In this document: one piece after another, positions 47,651 to 55,185 of the stretch
Numbering within the stretch: the stretch's first letter is position 1
How the letters are laid out: every line of letters starts with the position of its first letter
Origin: Niastella koreensis GR20-10
Lineage (GTDB): Bacteria; Bacteroidota; Bacteroidia; Chitinophagales; Chitinophagaceae
Direction of reading: 5' to 3'
Length of the DNA stretch: 64,000 nucleotides
Assembly: GCF_000246855.1 (NCBI RefSeq)
Contig: NC_016609.1
Location: forward strand, 4,972,744-5,036,743
Made by a program: the position numbers and the translations under genes
The notes under the pieces: generated by a model
Told to the model about the DNA's origin: nothing
The model's database searches: none
The model's input: only the letters and a program-made list of their open reading frames with translations

Positions 47651-50404
47651 ATGATACATCGCTTTTCATCACGCGTAAATAATTTAGGGGCGTCTTTTTT
47701 TAAAAATGCCCTTAGTGCCGCCGTTAACTACGATCGCATAGCTGGTTATTTCAGTAGCTCCATTATTGAAATAGCCGGCGAGTGTATTGACCAGATGGAG
47801 GGAAAGGTTAGGATATTATGTAATTCACATTTACAGGCGGAAGATGTAAAGTTTATAAAGAACCAGCCACAGGCGATGAACCTGGAGTGGTGCGATGGAA
47901 AACCGGAGGAAGAATTGGCCAAGATGCCGGAACGGCTGATCAGGTTATATAAATTTTTAGTATCCGGCAAAATGGAAGTGCGGGTTCTACCTAATGATGT
48001 TTTTGGGTTAATACATGGCAAAGCAGGCGTTATTACTAAAACAGATGGCAGCAAAATTGCCTTTATGGGCAGCATGAATGAAACCTACCATGGCTGGGGC
48101 AAAGGCGGCAACTACGAAATTGCCTGGGTTGACGATGATGAGGCGGCCATTAAATGGGTACAGGATGAATTTAATGAGCTTTGGCAAAATCCACTAGCAA
48201 GACCACTCACCCAATTTATTGTAGAGGACATTAAACGGATCGCGGAAAGAAAAGTAATTTATGAAATAACCCAATGGCGGGATACAGATAATCCGGCGGC
48301 TACCGTAATAGAAGCGCCTGTTTACAGAAAGGAATTTGGTTTATGGGAACACCAGAAATATTTTGTTGATCTAACCTATAAGGCCCATACTAAAGGATTA
48401 GGTGCCCGATATGTGTTGGCAGATATGGTTGGTTTGGGTAAAACCATTCAATTGGCCTTATCAGCCATGCTGATGGCATTGGAAGGCGATAAACCAATTT
48501 TAATAATCACCCCTAAAACATTGATCTTGCAATGGCAGGAAGAATTGCTTAACCTCCTGGATATGCCTTCGGCAGTCTGGAACGGCAGAAGCTGGGTGGA
48601 TGAAAATCAAATTGAATATCCGGCAAAGGAAGAATTTGCATTAGGTAAATGTCCGCGGAGAGTGGGCATTATTTCTCAGGGTTTAATTGTCCGGTCAAGA
48701 GCCAAAGTGAGCGAACAGCTTTTAAAACAGCAATACGAATGTGTAATTGTAGATGAAACACACCGGGCCAGACGAAAAAATTTAGGTAGAAGCAGAGAAA
48801 ATGATCCGCCCCAACCTAATAACCTGATGACTTTTCTGTTAGAAATAGCAAAAAAGACCAAAAGCATGTTGTTGGCCACCGCTACACCCGTACAAATACA
48901 TCCTATTGAAGCCTGGGATCTATTGTACATTCTTTCTCAGGGCAATGATTTTGTATTGGGCAATGATTTTAGCATGTGGCAAAGAGAAAGATTGAAAGGC
49001 ATTCATTTGATTACCGGCAGAGCCGAATTAGATACTGAAGCGCAACAATGGGACTGGCTACGTAATCCATTTCCGCCAGCAGATGAAAAGCCACAGACGT
49101 TTGGCAAGCTTCGCAGATCCTTAGGCATGAGCAAGTCAGATTTTGCCATCAAAGGAGACTTATCAGCTATACATAATTTGTCGCGCCAGGACCAGAGTAC
49201 GGTCCGGCTTATTTTTAGCGACGATTTTATTAGAAATCATAATCCCTATATCCGGCATATTATCAGACGGGAAAGAAGGTTCTTGGAAACAACCATCAAT
49301 CCTGATACGAATCAGCCTTATCTAAAGCCGATAACCGTGTCGTTGTATGGCGAAGGAGATGATGAAAGCTTACAATTAACCACGCATCTTTCTGACGCCT
49401 ATGAGTTGGCTGAAGCCTTTTCTCAAGAATTAGCACAACGGGTAAAAAACAGTGGGTTTATAAAAACAATGCTGTTAAGACGCATCTGCAGCTCCATGTA
49501 TGCAGGATTATCCACTGGAATAAAAATGCTTAATAACTGGGTAAATGAGACAGATGATGAAGATGACGATCTCTACGACGAGGAATATGGAAATGCCGAT
49601 AAAGAGGATGACACTTTAAAAAATTTAACGACAGCAGAAAGAGAGTTGTTGGAGCGTTTTGTACGGTTGTTGGAAGAGCATCAGGAAAAAGATCCCAAAT
49701 ATTATTTACTGCGAAAGATCCTCACAGAAAAATTTATTAAGGAGCCCTGGTTAGACCGGGGATGTATTATGTTCTCACAATATTTTGATACCATCAAATG
49801 GATCAGTGACCGGTTTGCCAAAGATTTCCCATCCATTCCCTTTGGATTGTATGCCGGCAGCGATAAGTCTGGTATATATGAAAACGGTTATTTTCATAGA
49901 AAGACCAAAGAAGAAATAAAAAAATTGGTTCGTACCAAACAACTGAAATTTATTTTGGGTACGGATGCAGCCAGCGAAGGGTTGAACCTGCAGGCATTAG
50001 GCACTTTAATTAATCTTGACTTACCGTGGAACCCGACACGTTTAGAGCAAAGAAAAGGCCGCATTCAACGCATAGGCCAGGAAAGGGAGGAGATACTTAT
50101 TTATAATATGCGTTATAGGGGTTCTGTAGAAGACAGGGTACATCAATTACTCGCCAGCCGGTTAAAAAGTATTCAGGATATTTTTGGGCAAATACCTGAT
50201 ACGCTTGAAGATGTGTGGGTAGAGGTGGCGCTGAAAAGAGAAAGTGAGGCTGAAAAAAGAATTGCAGAGTTTTCAGAAAATGACACCCACCCGTTCTATA
50301 ATAAATACCAAAACCAGGAAAACATCAAACCCATAGATTGGGAAAGTTGTTCGCTGGTTTTAGATAGCCATGAAAAGAGAAAGTATTTGATGAAGGGGTG
50401 GTGA
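47651..50404 (+). CDS. PLD-domain SNF2-type helicase of the defence operon
   Basis: This is a 917-residue protein. The N-terminal phospholipase-D-like domain has IHGKAGVITKTDGSKIAFMGS (HxK, about residue 121), with one such half-motif. The helicase core has Walker A in DMVGLGKTIQLAL (about 257), VIVDETHRARR as a DETH box (about 366) and the second RecA domain with GTDAASEGLNLQ and RKGRIQRIGQ (about 770-810). An acidic run DETDDEDDDLYDEEYG lies between them. It resembles DISARM-like DrmA/HepA-type helicases. It may translocate on foreign DNA and cut it through the PLD half, which is inference. A 24-bp gap links it to the methylase gene. Confidence 0.9.
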   Translation: MIHRFSSRVNNLGASFFKNALSAAVNYDRIAGYFSSSIIEIAGECIDQMEGKVRILCNSHLQAEDVKFIKNQPQAMNLEWCDGKPEEELAKMPERLIRLYKFLVSGKMEVRVLPNDVFGLIHGKAGVITKTDGSKIAFMGSMNETYHGWGKGGNYEIAWVDDDEAAIKWVQDEFNELWQNPLARPLTQFIVEDIKRIAERKVIYEITQWRDTDNPAATVIEAPVYRKEFGLWEHQKYFVDLTYKAHTKGLGARYVLADMVGLGKTIQLALSAMLMALEGDKPILIITPKTLILQWQEELLNLLDMPSAVWNGRSWVDENQIEYPAKEEFALGKCPRRVGIISQGLIVRSRAKVSEQLLKQQYECVIVDETHRARRKNLGRSRENDPPQPNNLMTFLLEIAKKTKSMLLATATPVQIHPIEAWDLLYILSQGNDFVLGNDFSMWQRERLKGIHLITGRAELDTEAQQWDWLRNPFPPADEKPQTFGKLRRSLGMSKSDFAIKGDLSAIHNLSRQDQSTVRLIFSDDFIRNHNPYIRHIIRRERRFLETTINPDTNQPYLKPITVSLYGEGDDESLQLTTHLSDAYELAEAFSQELAQRVKNSGFIKTMLLRRICSSMYAGLSTGIKMLNNWVNETDDEDDDLYDEEYGNADKEDDTLKNLTTAERELLERFVRLLEEHQEKDPKYYLLRKILTEKFIKEPWLDRGCIMFSQYFDTIKWISDRFAKDFPSIPFGLYAGSDKSGIYENGYFHRKTKEEIKKLVRTKQLKFILGTDAASEGLNLQALGTLINLDLPWNPTRLEQRKGRIQRIGQEREEILIYNMRYRGSVEDRVHQLLASRLKSIQDIFGQIPDTLEDVWVEVALKRESEAEKRIAEFSENDTHPFYNKYQNQENIKPIDWESCSLVLDSHEKRKYLMKGW

Positions 50405-50557
50405 AGAATACCTGCCCGAAACCATCTAACTCGGATTAAAGTTTAACGTCCCCTGCCCGCATCATGAACGGGTCACATCAAGTACATGGCGGCAACCTGC
50501 CTGTCGGGACAACCGATCACACAGTCGTGGCAATCAACCCAAAAAATATTGATTATC
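50405..50557. other. short gene-free stretch after the defence operon
   Basis: No frame, hairpin with T-run or known repeat was recognised between the helicase stop and the zeta-toxin relic. Confidence 0.4.
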
Positions 50558-50558
50558 A

Positions 50559-50660
50559 TCAATTCGCATAACCTATTACAGGTGTATTTTTCAGAACAAC
50601 GTCGTAGGATGAGGTAGTTTTACCAATACCGTTCGGCAATTACGTATATAACGTAGGCAT
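50559..50660 (-). pseudogene. zeta-toxin-like relic, copy 2
   Basis: After MPTLYT an in-frame stop is followed by LPNGIGKTTSSY, the P-loop region of zeta-type kinases, and then a stop at the 34th codon. Compared with copy 1, it was damaged in a different way (internal stop plus truncation). It starts 2 bp after the antitoxin-like gene. Confidence 0.6.
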
Positions 50661-51202
50661 AATTAACCCTCCGTTTTAAGTTCTTCAATCCGGCCGTCTG
50701 GCCACTCCGCAAGAACCTTACCGCCCTCACCAAAAATAACTGGCCTGCGTTTAGAAAAAGCCTTTTCTTTAGTTCGCTTTAAAATAGAAGCTGATACCTG
50801 GGCAAGCTCTCCTTTGGTCATTTCCGTGGTTAGCTTTTCTGTCCCTCCATATCTTAAAAATATAGGTGTTCTGTGTAGTTCCATATCATCCTGGCTTATC
50901 ACCATAATGTTACAGATTTTTAATATTCTATCAATTTTAACGATACGCTTTACCATAAACAAATTATGCGGACTTGGCCAGATAATATACAAAAAGGAAA
51001 AAGGCGTATGTCAGCAGAAATATTCCTAAAATAGTCACAACAACCCACATTTTATTTTTCGATTCCAAAAATAACTGGAATCTTCCGGGCTTGTGTTTAT
51101 TCAGACTAGTACTAATTGTAAGCCTGATCTCCAGCATACATTTTTCAATAATCTGCTCAAATTTACTGGTATCCCGTTCCGGTGTATGTATCACTGAGGG
51201 TT
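50658..51202 (-). repeat. right copy of the 0.54-kb direct repeat
   Basis: Partner of 39108-39642. Here the upstream membrane-protein gene is complete, so this copy looks like the original, next to the mobilization genes. Confidence 0.8.
50663..50884 (-). CDS. antitoxin-like small protein of the zeta module (copy 2)
   Basis: This 73-residue protein starts MELHRTPIFLRYGGTEKL and ends WPDGRIEELKTEG; about 80% of positions match copy 1. The ATG at 50884 is chosen by alignment with copy 1. Keeping an open frame in both copies while both toxins died suggests either recent decay or retained use. Confidence 0.7.
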   Translation of the reverse strand: MELHRTPIFLRYGGTEKLTTEMTKGELAQVSASILKRTKEKAFSKRRPVIFGEGGKVLAEWPDGRIEELKTEG

Positions 51203-51344
51203 TATCAATCTTATTTTTAATAACATTAATTCCTGTTACCAGATCCGCTAATACTCGATTGGTTTTAGCGTGTTCTTCCACCAGTTCCTTCACTACCAAT
51301 TTCAGCATTTCCTGTTCAATTCCGTTCACTTTATTGTTTTCCAT
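50964..51344 (-). CDS. 126-residue membrane protein of the mobilization block
   Basis: A helical N-terminus (EQEMLKLVVKELVEEHAK) is followed by LFLESKNKMWVVVTILGIFLLTYAFFLFVYYLAKSA with one transmembrane span. Small single-span proteins often follow relaxase genes in Bacteroidota mobilizable elements, as here, 26 bp downstream of the relaxase gene. The function is unknown; it could tether the relaxosome to the membrane. Confidence 0.7.
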   Translation of the reverse strand: MENNKVNGIEQEMLKLVVKELVEEHAKTNRVLADLVTGINVIKNKIDKPSVIHTPERDTSKFEQIIEKCMLEIRLTISTSLNKHKPGRFQLFLESKNKMWVVVTILGIFLLTYAFFLFVYYLAKSA

Positions 51345-51370
51345 AAATAATAATTTTAATTTTCAATAGC

Positions 51371-52414
51371 CTATTGACGGTGCCGTTGTTTTTTCTTCTT
51401 TTTCCGCTTCAATTCCATCAACCAATGTGGGTCAAGCGACTGCGATTGCTGTTCACCTTGTTGGGGTTCAAATAGTATTTTAAACAATTCATCCTGCAAT
51501 TTGAAAAATGGGGAATGTTGAAGCTGCTCGAATTGGGCAGACATGTAAGTTTGTTCAATCAATTTTTGAGAAGCTGTAAGACCATGGCGGGGTTGGTACT
51601 CCTGTATCATTTTTGCCCGCATCTTTTCCTCTTTTGGCACCAATTCAATTTTCTGCCGCAACTCCAAAATGCGTTCAATTGTTGAAAGAGAAAAACCCAC
51701 TTCGCTACCCTTAATTTTTACCTTTTTGTCGTCAATAAAAGAAATGCCCCGGCCCTTTAAAACTGCATAGCCCAAAGACTTCATTTTCCGCTCGAATTCC
51801 TGGTACGTTGTAACATGCTGCAGGGTGTCCCGTATATCCGTCTTTAACCGTTCTTTTCGCATGTCCTGACGAGGTATCAGGCGTTGCTCTTTTGATAAAA
51901 ATTTCCGTGGATTTAGAACCTCCCGCAGATTATATTTCTTTTCCATTTGCCTGCAGAAATTTGCCATCCGCCGGTAATTATTGGTGAGGTTTACTGCCTT
52001 TCCATCATACCCAACCCGGTTGGCAACAATATGAATATGTTGTTCGCGGGTATCTTTATGAAGCGCGCAAACGTATTGGTTTTTGTCAAACTTAAACTCT
52101 GCTGCACAGGCTTGGGCAATTTCTACCAATTGATCTTTGGACAGCGATTCACCAGGTGCAAGTCGCAATGAAATATGCAGGACAGGTTTTTCTACCCGCG
52201 AGTTTAATTTTCGAACATCATTGAACTGACTGGCCAACTCACTTGCGGTACCAAAACAATTGTTATAATAAATTACTTCGGCCCGATCTTTATGCTGCAA
52301 ATTTTCACTAATTGACAGTTCCAATTTCTCTTCTTCGGTTAGGTTTATTTTATCTTCCAGGCAATAGCCAATACAGCCGGAAAAAGATTGTCCTAACGTC
52401 ATATTTCCCATCAT
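51371..52414 (-). CDS. relaxase (MobA/VirD2-type mobilization nuclease)
   Basis: This 347-residue protein is a DNA-nicking relaxase. The N-terminus has YCLEDK and a candidate catalytic Tyr region; the metal-binding motif is EQHIHIVANRVG (HxHxxxN, about residue 125). SLRLAPGE precedes it, as in MobA/VirD2 proteins. The C-terminus is basic and glutamine-rich (KKKKKQRHRQ). The start overlaps the end of the MobC-like gene by 4 nt, so translation is coupled. It should nick at an oriT near 52800. Confidence 0.88.
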   Translation of the reverse strand: MMGNMTLGQSFSGCIGYCLEDKINLTEEEKLELSISENLQHKDRAEVIYYNNCFGTASELASQFNDVRKLNSRVEKPVLHISLRLAPGESLSKDQLVEIAQACAAEFKFDKNQYVCALHKDTREQHIHIVANRVGYDGKAVNLTNNYRRMANFCRQMEKKYNLREVLNPRKFLSKEQRLIPRQDMRKERLKTDIRDTLQHVTTYQEFERKMKSLGYAVLKGRGISFIDDKKVKIKGSEVGFSLSTIERILELRQKIELVPKEEKMRAKMIQEYQPRHGLTASQKLIEQTYMSAQFEQLQHSPFFKLQDELFKILFEPQQGEQQSQSLDPHWLMELKRKKKKKQRHRQ

Positions 52415-52791
52415 TTCAAATAGTTTTTTATATCCTCTGCAAGCCGTTTCAAATCGCGGGATTGAATCTGTAAAGTGGCTCTTTCCAAAGCATTTAATTC
52501 TTCAATTCCATTCCTCTTTTTTGCGATCTGATTCAGGTTTGCAGCGAGGTGATTTAATGTGCCGGCGAGTTGTAAAACTTCTTTTGGAAATACAATTTCC
52601 CGTCTGTCAATATGACCATTGAGTGCTATTTCCCGCATGTATTGGGATACAGAAAGATTCACTGACTTGGCCCTGGTTTCTATTTTTTTCCTTTCTTCCT
52701 TGTCGCATTTTACCGGCAGCAACTGGTCTTTTTTTATTGCCTTTTTAGGACGACCGCCTTTCTTTTTCCTGATGATTTCATTCTGCTCCAT
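52411..52791 (-). CDS. MobC-like mobilization accessory protein
   Basis: This is a 126-residue relaxosome protein. KKKGGRPKKAIKKDQLLPVKC is a basic ribbon, then KIETRAKSVNLSVSQYMREIALNG resembles a ribbon-helix-helix DNA-binding unit, and LNHLAANLNQIAKKRN is the MobC hallmark. The ATG at 52791 has an excellent AAGGAGG just upstream; longer frames run through palindromic DNA. It helps the relaxase open oriT. Confidence 0.85.
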   Translation of the reverse strand: MEQNEIIRKKKGGRPKKAIKKDQLLPVKCDKEERKKIETRAKSVNLSVSQYMREIALNGHIDRREIVFPKEVLQLAGTLNHLAANLNQIAKKRNGIEELNALERATLQIQSRDLKRLAEDIKNYLK

Positions 52792-52817
52792 AATCTTTTC
52801 CTCCTTACTTTTTTTGA

Positions 52818-52870
52818 ATCCGCCGATAGGCGGATGATTAAAAAAGCCGTGAATCCGCCAGCTGGCGGAT
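52818..52870. promoter_or_regulatory. paired 18-bp palindromes, oriT or operator candidate
   Basis: Two palindromes with the same arms ATCCGCC/GGCGGAT lie 17 bp apart, at 52818-52835 (spacer GATA) and 52853-52870 (spacer AGCT, perfect). They lie just upstream of the MobC-like gene, where oriT or a MobC binding site is expected. Confidence 0.5.
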
Positions 52871-52920
52871 GAATAGGCCAACATTTTGGTAATACCAAAA
52901 TATAGCTGGCTACCTAAAAC

Positions 52921-53862
52921 TCAAAGGCCCCTGCCTATCCTTGGCCTTTGCTCCTGATTCTGCCGGTGATGTATAAGCCATTGATTTAAATCTTTGTGAT
53001 TCCGGTAAAAATCACTGCGATCTATATACCTATCGGCATTCCATTGCAATGCCTGTTTTGTGCAATTCATACCGGCATTGTCTCTGTCTAAAATCAAATG
53101 AACCTGTTTGTATTGTTCCATTAAAGGACGGCTCTTTTCAAAAAAAGAAAGGGAGTTTAATACCAGGCAATTTGACAGTGTGGCTGTTAAATTTTTATTG
53201 ACAGTACAAAAAGAAAGGAAGCTGAAAAGACCTTCAAATACCGCAACATCGTCGGTTCGATTGTCAATAAAAGTTATATCCTTGGGAGAACTTCCGCCCT
53301 TGAAATTTTCGTTGCGTAATTCATAGCCGCCAGCCTTATTTTGAAAGCCGATAACTGTATGCTTTTTGCCGTACAAAAGGAAGTCAATTTCCTTACAAAA
53401 CCGGCTGGCAATTTCCAGCGGGATGCATCTTTTTTCAAGGTAATTCAGTAGCTGTTTTGCCGCCAACGGGCGGGAATCCACCACAACAATTTTACTGTCT
53501 GTGGTATCTTTCTTTTCACCAGCAAGGCGGGAATTTGCACCCGAAAGATTGCCGGAAACAGTAGGCGGGTGAAAAGAAAGAACCGGGCGAGTGTGGTACC
53601 CCGACAAACGTTCCAGCAAATCGCTAACGGAACAGTTATGGTAAAGCGTTCCGAAATCGATCAAATCGCCGCCCTTACCGATGCCATGATCGAACCAAAT
53701 ACCGCGGTTTCTATTTACTTTAAATGATGCCGTCTTTTCGTCCCGTAACGGCGACAAATACCAGTAATCTCCGTTTCTGATCCTTTGGGGCTGATGCCCT
53801 AAAAAGGCCAAATATTCGACTAGGTCGAGCCGTTTGGCCTGCTCACAATTTAATTTTTCCAT
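52921..53862 (-). CDS. CHC2/TOPRIM primase of the element
   Basis: This is a 313-residue DnaG-like primase. The N-terminal part resembles the CHC2 zinc-finger fold (YLAFLGHQPQRIRNGDYWYLSPLRDEKTASFKVN, HGIGKGGDLIDF), although the canonical Cys/His set is largely missing. The C-terminal TOPRIM part has DVAVFEGLFSFLS (Glu) and HLILDRDNAGM (Asp-x-Asp). Similar primases are carried by Bacteroidota mobilizable elements and start lagging-strand synthesis after transfer. The ATG at 53862 is preferred because the 25 residues before it come from hairpin DNA. Confidence 0.85.
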   Translation of the reverse strand: MEKLNCEQAKRLDLVEYLAFLGHQPQRIRNGDYWYLSPLRDEKTASFKVNRNRGIWFDHGIGKGGDLIDFGTLYHNCSVSDLLERLSGYHTRPVLSFHPPTVSGNLSGANSRLAGEKKDTTDSKIVVVDSRPLAAKQLLNYLEKRCIPLEIASRFCKEIDFLLYGKKHTVIGFQNKAGGYELRNENFKGGSSPKDITFIDNRTDDVAVFEGLFSFLSFCTVNKNLTATLSNCLVLNSLSFFEKSRPLMEQYKQVHLILDRDNAGMNCTKQALQWNADRYIDRSDFYRNHKDLNQWLIHHRQNQEQRPRIGRGL

Positions 53863-53904
53863 GCTCACAGATTTTTGTTTCACAATTAAATACCAGCAAA
53901 TAAA

Positions 53905-53951
53905 AAGGCCCGCAAAGCCTTGGGTATCAAACCGCAAGCTTTGCGAGCCTT
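53905..53951. repeat. imperfect hairpin near the right end of the element
   Basis: AAGGCCCGCAAAGCCTT (53905-53921) pairs with AAGCTTTGCGAGCCTT (53936-53951) apart from two G-T type mismatches. It is upstream of the primase and about 35 bp from the right junction, so it could be a primase leader, a terminator for the recombinase in the circle, or a recombinase arm site. Confidence 0.45.
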
Positions 53952-53987
53952 GTTAAGTCTCCTAAAAATTTATTGGAAAATTGTATC

Positions 53988-54000
53988 GACGGGGTCACCA
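53988..54000 (+). other. attR core (second copy of the tRNA-end repeat)
   Basis: GACGGGGTCACCA repeats the last 13 bases of tRNA-Arg. To its left is the element end, and to its right the remnant of an older recombinase gene. Confidence 0.8.
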
Positions 54001-54308
54001 GACAGGACAAGACGGATTTTTTCCTCTTGTCCTGTTTCTTTTTTAGCCTGGAACCCGCGCCCAGACTGTGTATCAGCGACACGGCTTCATTCAGCCGGGG
54101 CGGTTCGAACTCCAAATCCGTCAATCGTCAAATTTTCGGGGTATATCGAACCAATTATTTCCCGCTTCTTTACAATGTCACCGTTTTTGTATAGGCGCTC
54201 CAAATTCATCAGGTTCTGCAATCCTGTATTTAAAAGCCCGTCAAAGTCTACCGGTGCTTGTATTGAACTGGCCAGTTTTCCCAATAGTTTTTCGATTTTT
54301 TCGGTGTA
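53988..54308 (-). pseudogene. serine recombinase 3' remnant of an older element
   Basis: About 320 bp match the end of the intact recombinase at 30805-31130 with roughly 90% identity, including LASS, DFDGLL, NLMNLERLYKNGDIVKKREIIGS in parts and KKKQDKRKKSVLSCLVTPS. An extra G near 54100 shifts the frame, and the first ~400 codons are missing. It shows that a related element sat at the same site before. Confidence 0.85.
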
Positions 54309-54785
54309 GCCCGGATTGCTGGGCAGGTTTTCGGCCCCGATGTAAAGGACATTATTAAAAAGGAAGAATCGCTGGTTGAGTTCATTATTGATAGGAACCG
54401 GGACAATTTTTCTTTAGACCTATTCAAAACGTAATATGCCCACTATGGCCGGGATCTGCTGGATATGATGGAACCTGGGTTTCTGGAATTCCTGTATACT
54501 TTTTTACATGATGAAGGCCTACCCTATTTAGCCGAAACTGTAAACTTGGGTTCGCTTACTTGTAAGTTATATGATCTGGTGCTGGACTTTAAAAGGTGCT
54601 TAAATCCCAAATTGTATCAAAAGCTGTGGGAGAATTCGTTTTACTACAGTCCACCTTATTTGGTGCTGTGTGCTTTTAATGAGAAGCCGCAGCAGACGTT
54701 GTTGAAGGTGTTTACGGTGATGAATTGGGAGCAACTGGAAACAAAGGAAAATGTAGCTAATTTTTTAAAAAAGTACTGTTTCTAA
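54309..54785 (+). pseudogene. truncated copy of the 232-residue companion gene
   Basis: From GCCCGGATTG at 54309 the sequence follows the intact gene (IGGQVFGPDVKDIIKKEESLVEF region), but the first ~58 codons are lost, and an in-frame TAA at about 54433 replaces a GAA codon. The region from 54465 on can still read LEFLYTFLHDEG to PQQTLLKVFTVMNWEQ, then diverges to a new end. A deletion joined this gene directly to the recombinase remnant. Confidence 0.85.
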
Positions 54786-54963
54786 AAAAGTTAGTTAAAT
54801 CAATTTATCCATGATGGACAATTGATGCTGTAAATCCCTCAGTCGTCCCCATAGTAAAAAAGAAGATCCTGTGACTGTATAAACACCTTAGGAAGAAAAT
54901 ACATGAGTAAGAATAACAATATTATTTTATCACCACTTCGTCAACCGCTATTTGTCAAACGAA

Positions 54964-55173
54964 TTATTTTTCGGGAAGTTCCATAGTAATAACATTCCAT
55001 TTTCCGCAATTATTACAAATTAAATATCGGTCAATTCTCTTCCCAGATGTACCTATAGGCTCATCTTTGACTATCAAAATGCCTACGCCGCATTCCGGAC
55101 ATGAAACTTTTGCATTCGGGTCGTTCTGAAGAATATGCCCGGCATCAAGCCATTTTTTTGTTTCAGTTTTCAT
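54964..55173 (-). CDS. small zinc-ribbon protein, candidate immunity protein
   Basis: This 69-residue protein has two Cys pairs (SCPECG and CNNCGK) that should bind one zinc ion, and ends NVITMELPEK. It starts 12 bp after the RHS gene stop on the same strand, the usual position of an immunity gene for a polymorphic toxin. No family name is recognised. A general zinc-ribbon protein is the alternative. Confidence 0.6.
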   Translation of the reverse strand: MKTETKKWLDAGHILQNDPNAKVSCPECGVGILIVKDEPIGTSGKRIDRYLICNNCGKWNVITMELPEK

Positions 55174-55185
55174 AATATAAAATTA

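Larger units (their letters stand above)
30805..53987. mobile_element. integrated mobilizable element at tRNA-Arg (about 23 kb)
   Basis: The ends are defined by the 13-bp repeat at 30805 and 53988. At the left end are a serine recombinase and small companion genes. At the right end are a primase, a MobC-like protein and a relaxase, all transcribed leftwards. No conjugation pore genes are seen, so it is probably mobilized by a helper rather than self-transmissible. Cargo in between includes HEPN proteins, a ParA, decayed zeta toxins, IS66 scraps and a four-gene defence operon. Its organisation recalls the NBU-type mobilizable elements of Bacteroidota. Confidence 0.8.

Noticed and set aside
40839-50404. 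BREX or DISARM system.
   Set aside because: No PglZ phosphatase, BrxL or BrxC for BREX, and no DUF1998 protein for DISARM. The DUF499, DUF3780 and DUF1156 set is a different arrangement, although the helicase resembles DISARM-type ones.
53988-54000. A second tRNA gene or tRNA fragment.
   Set aside because: Only the last 13 bases of tRNA-Arg are repeated; no cloverleaf is possible. It is an att core.
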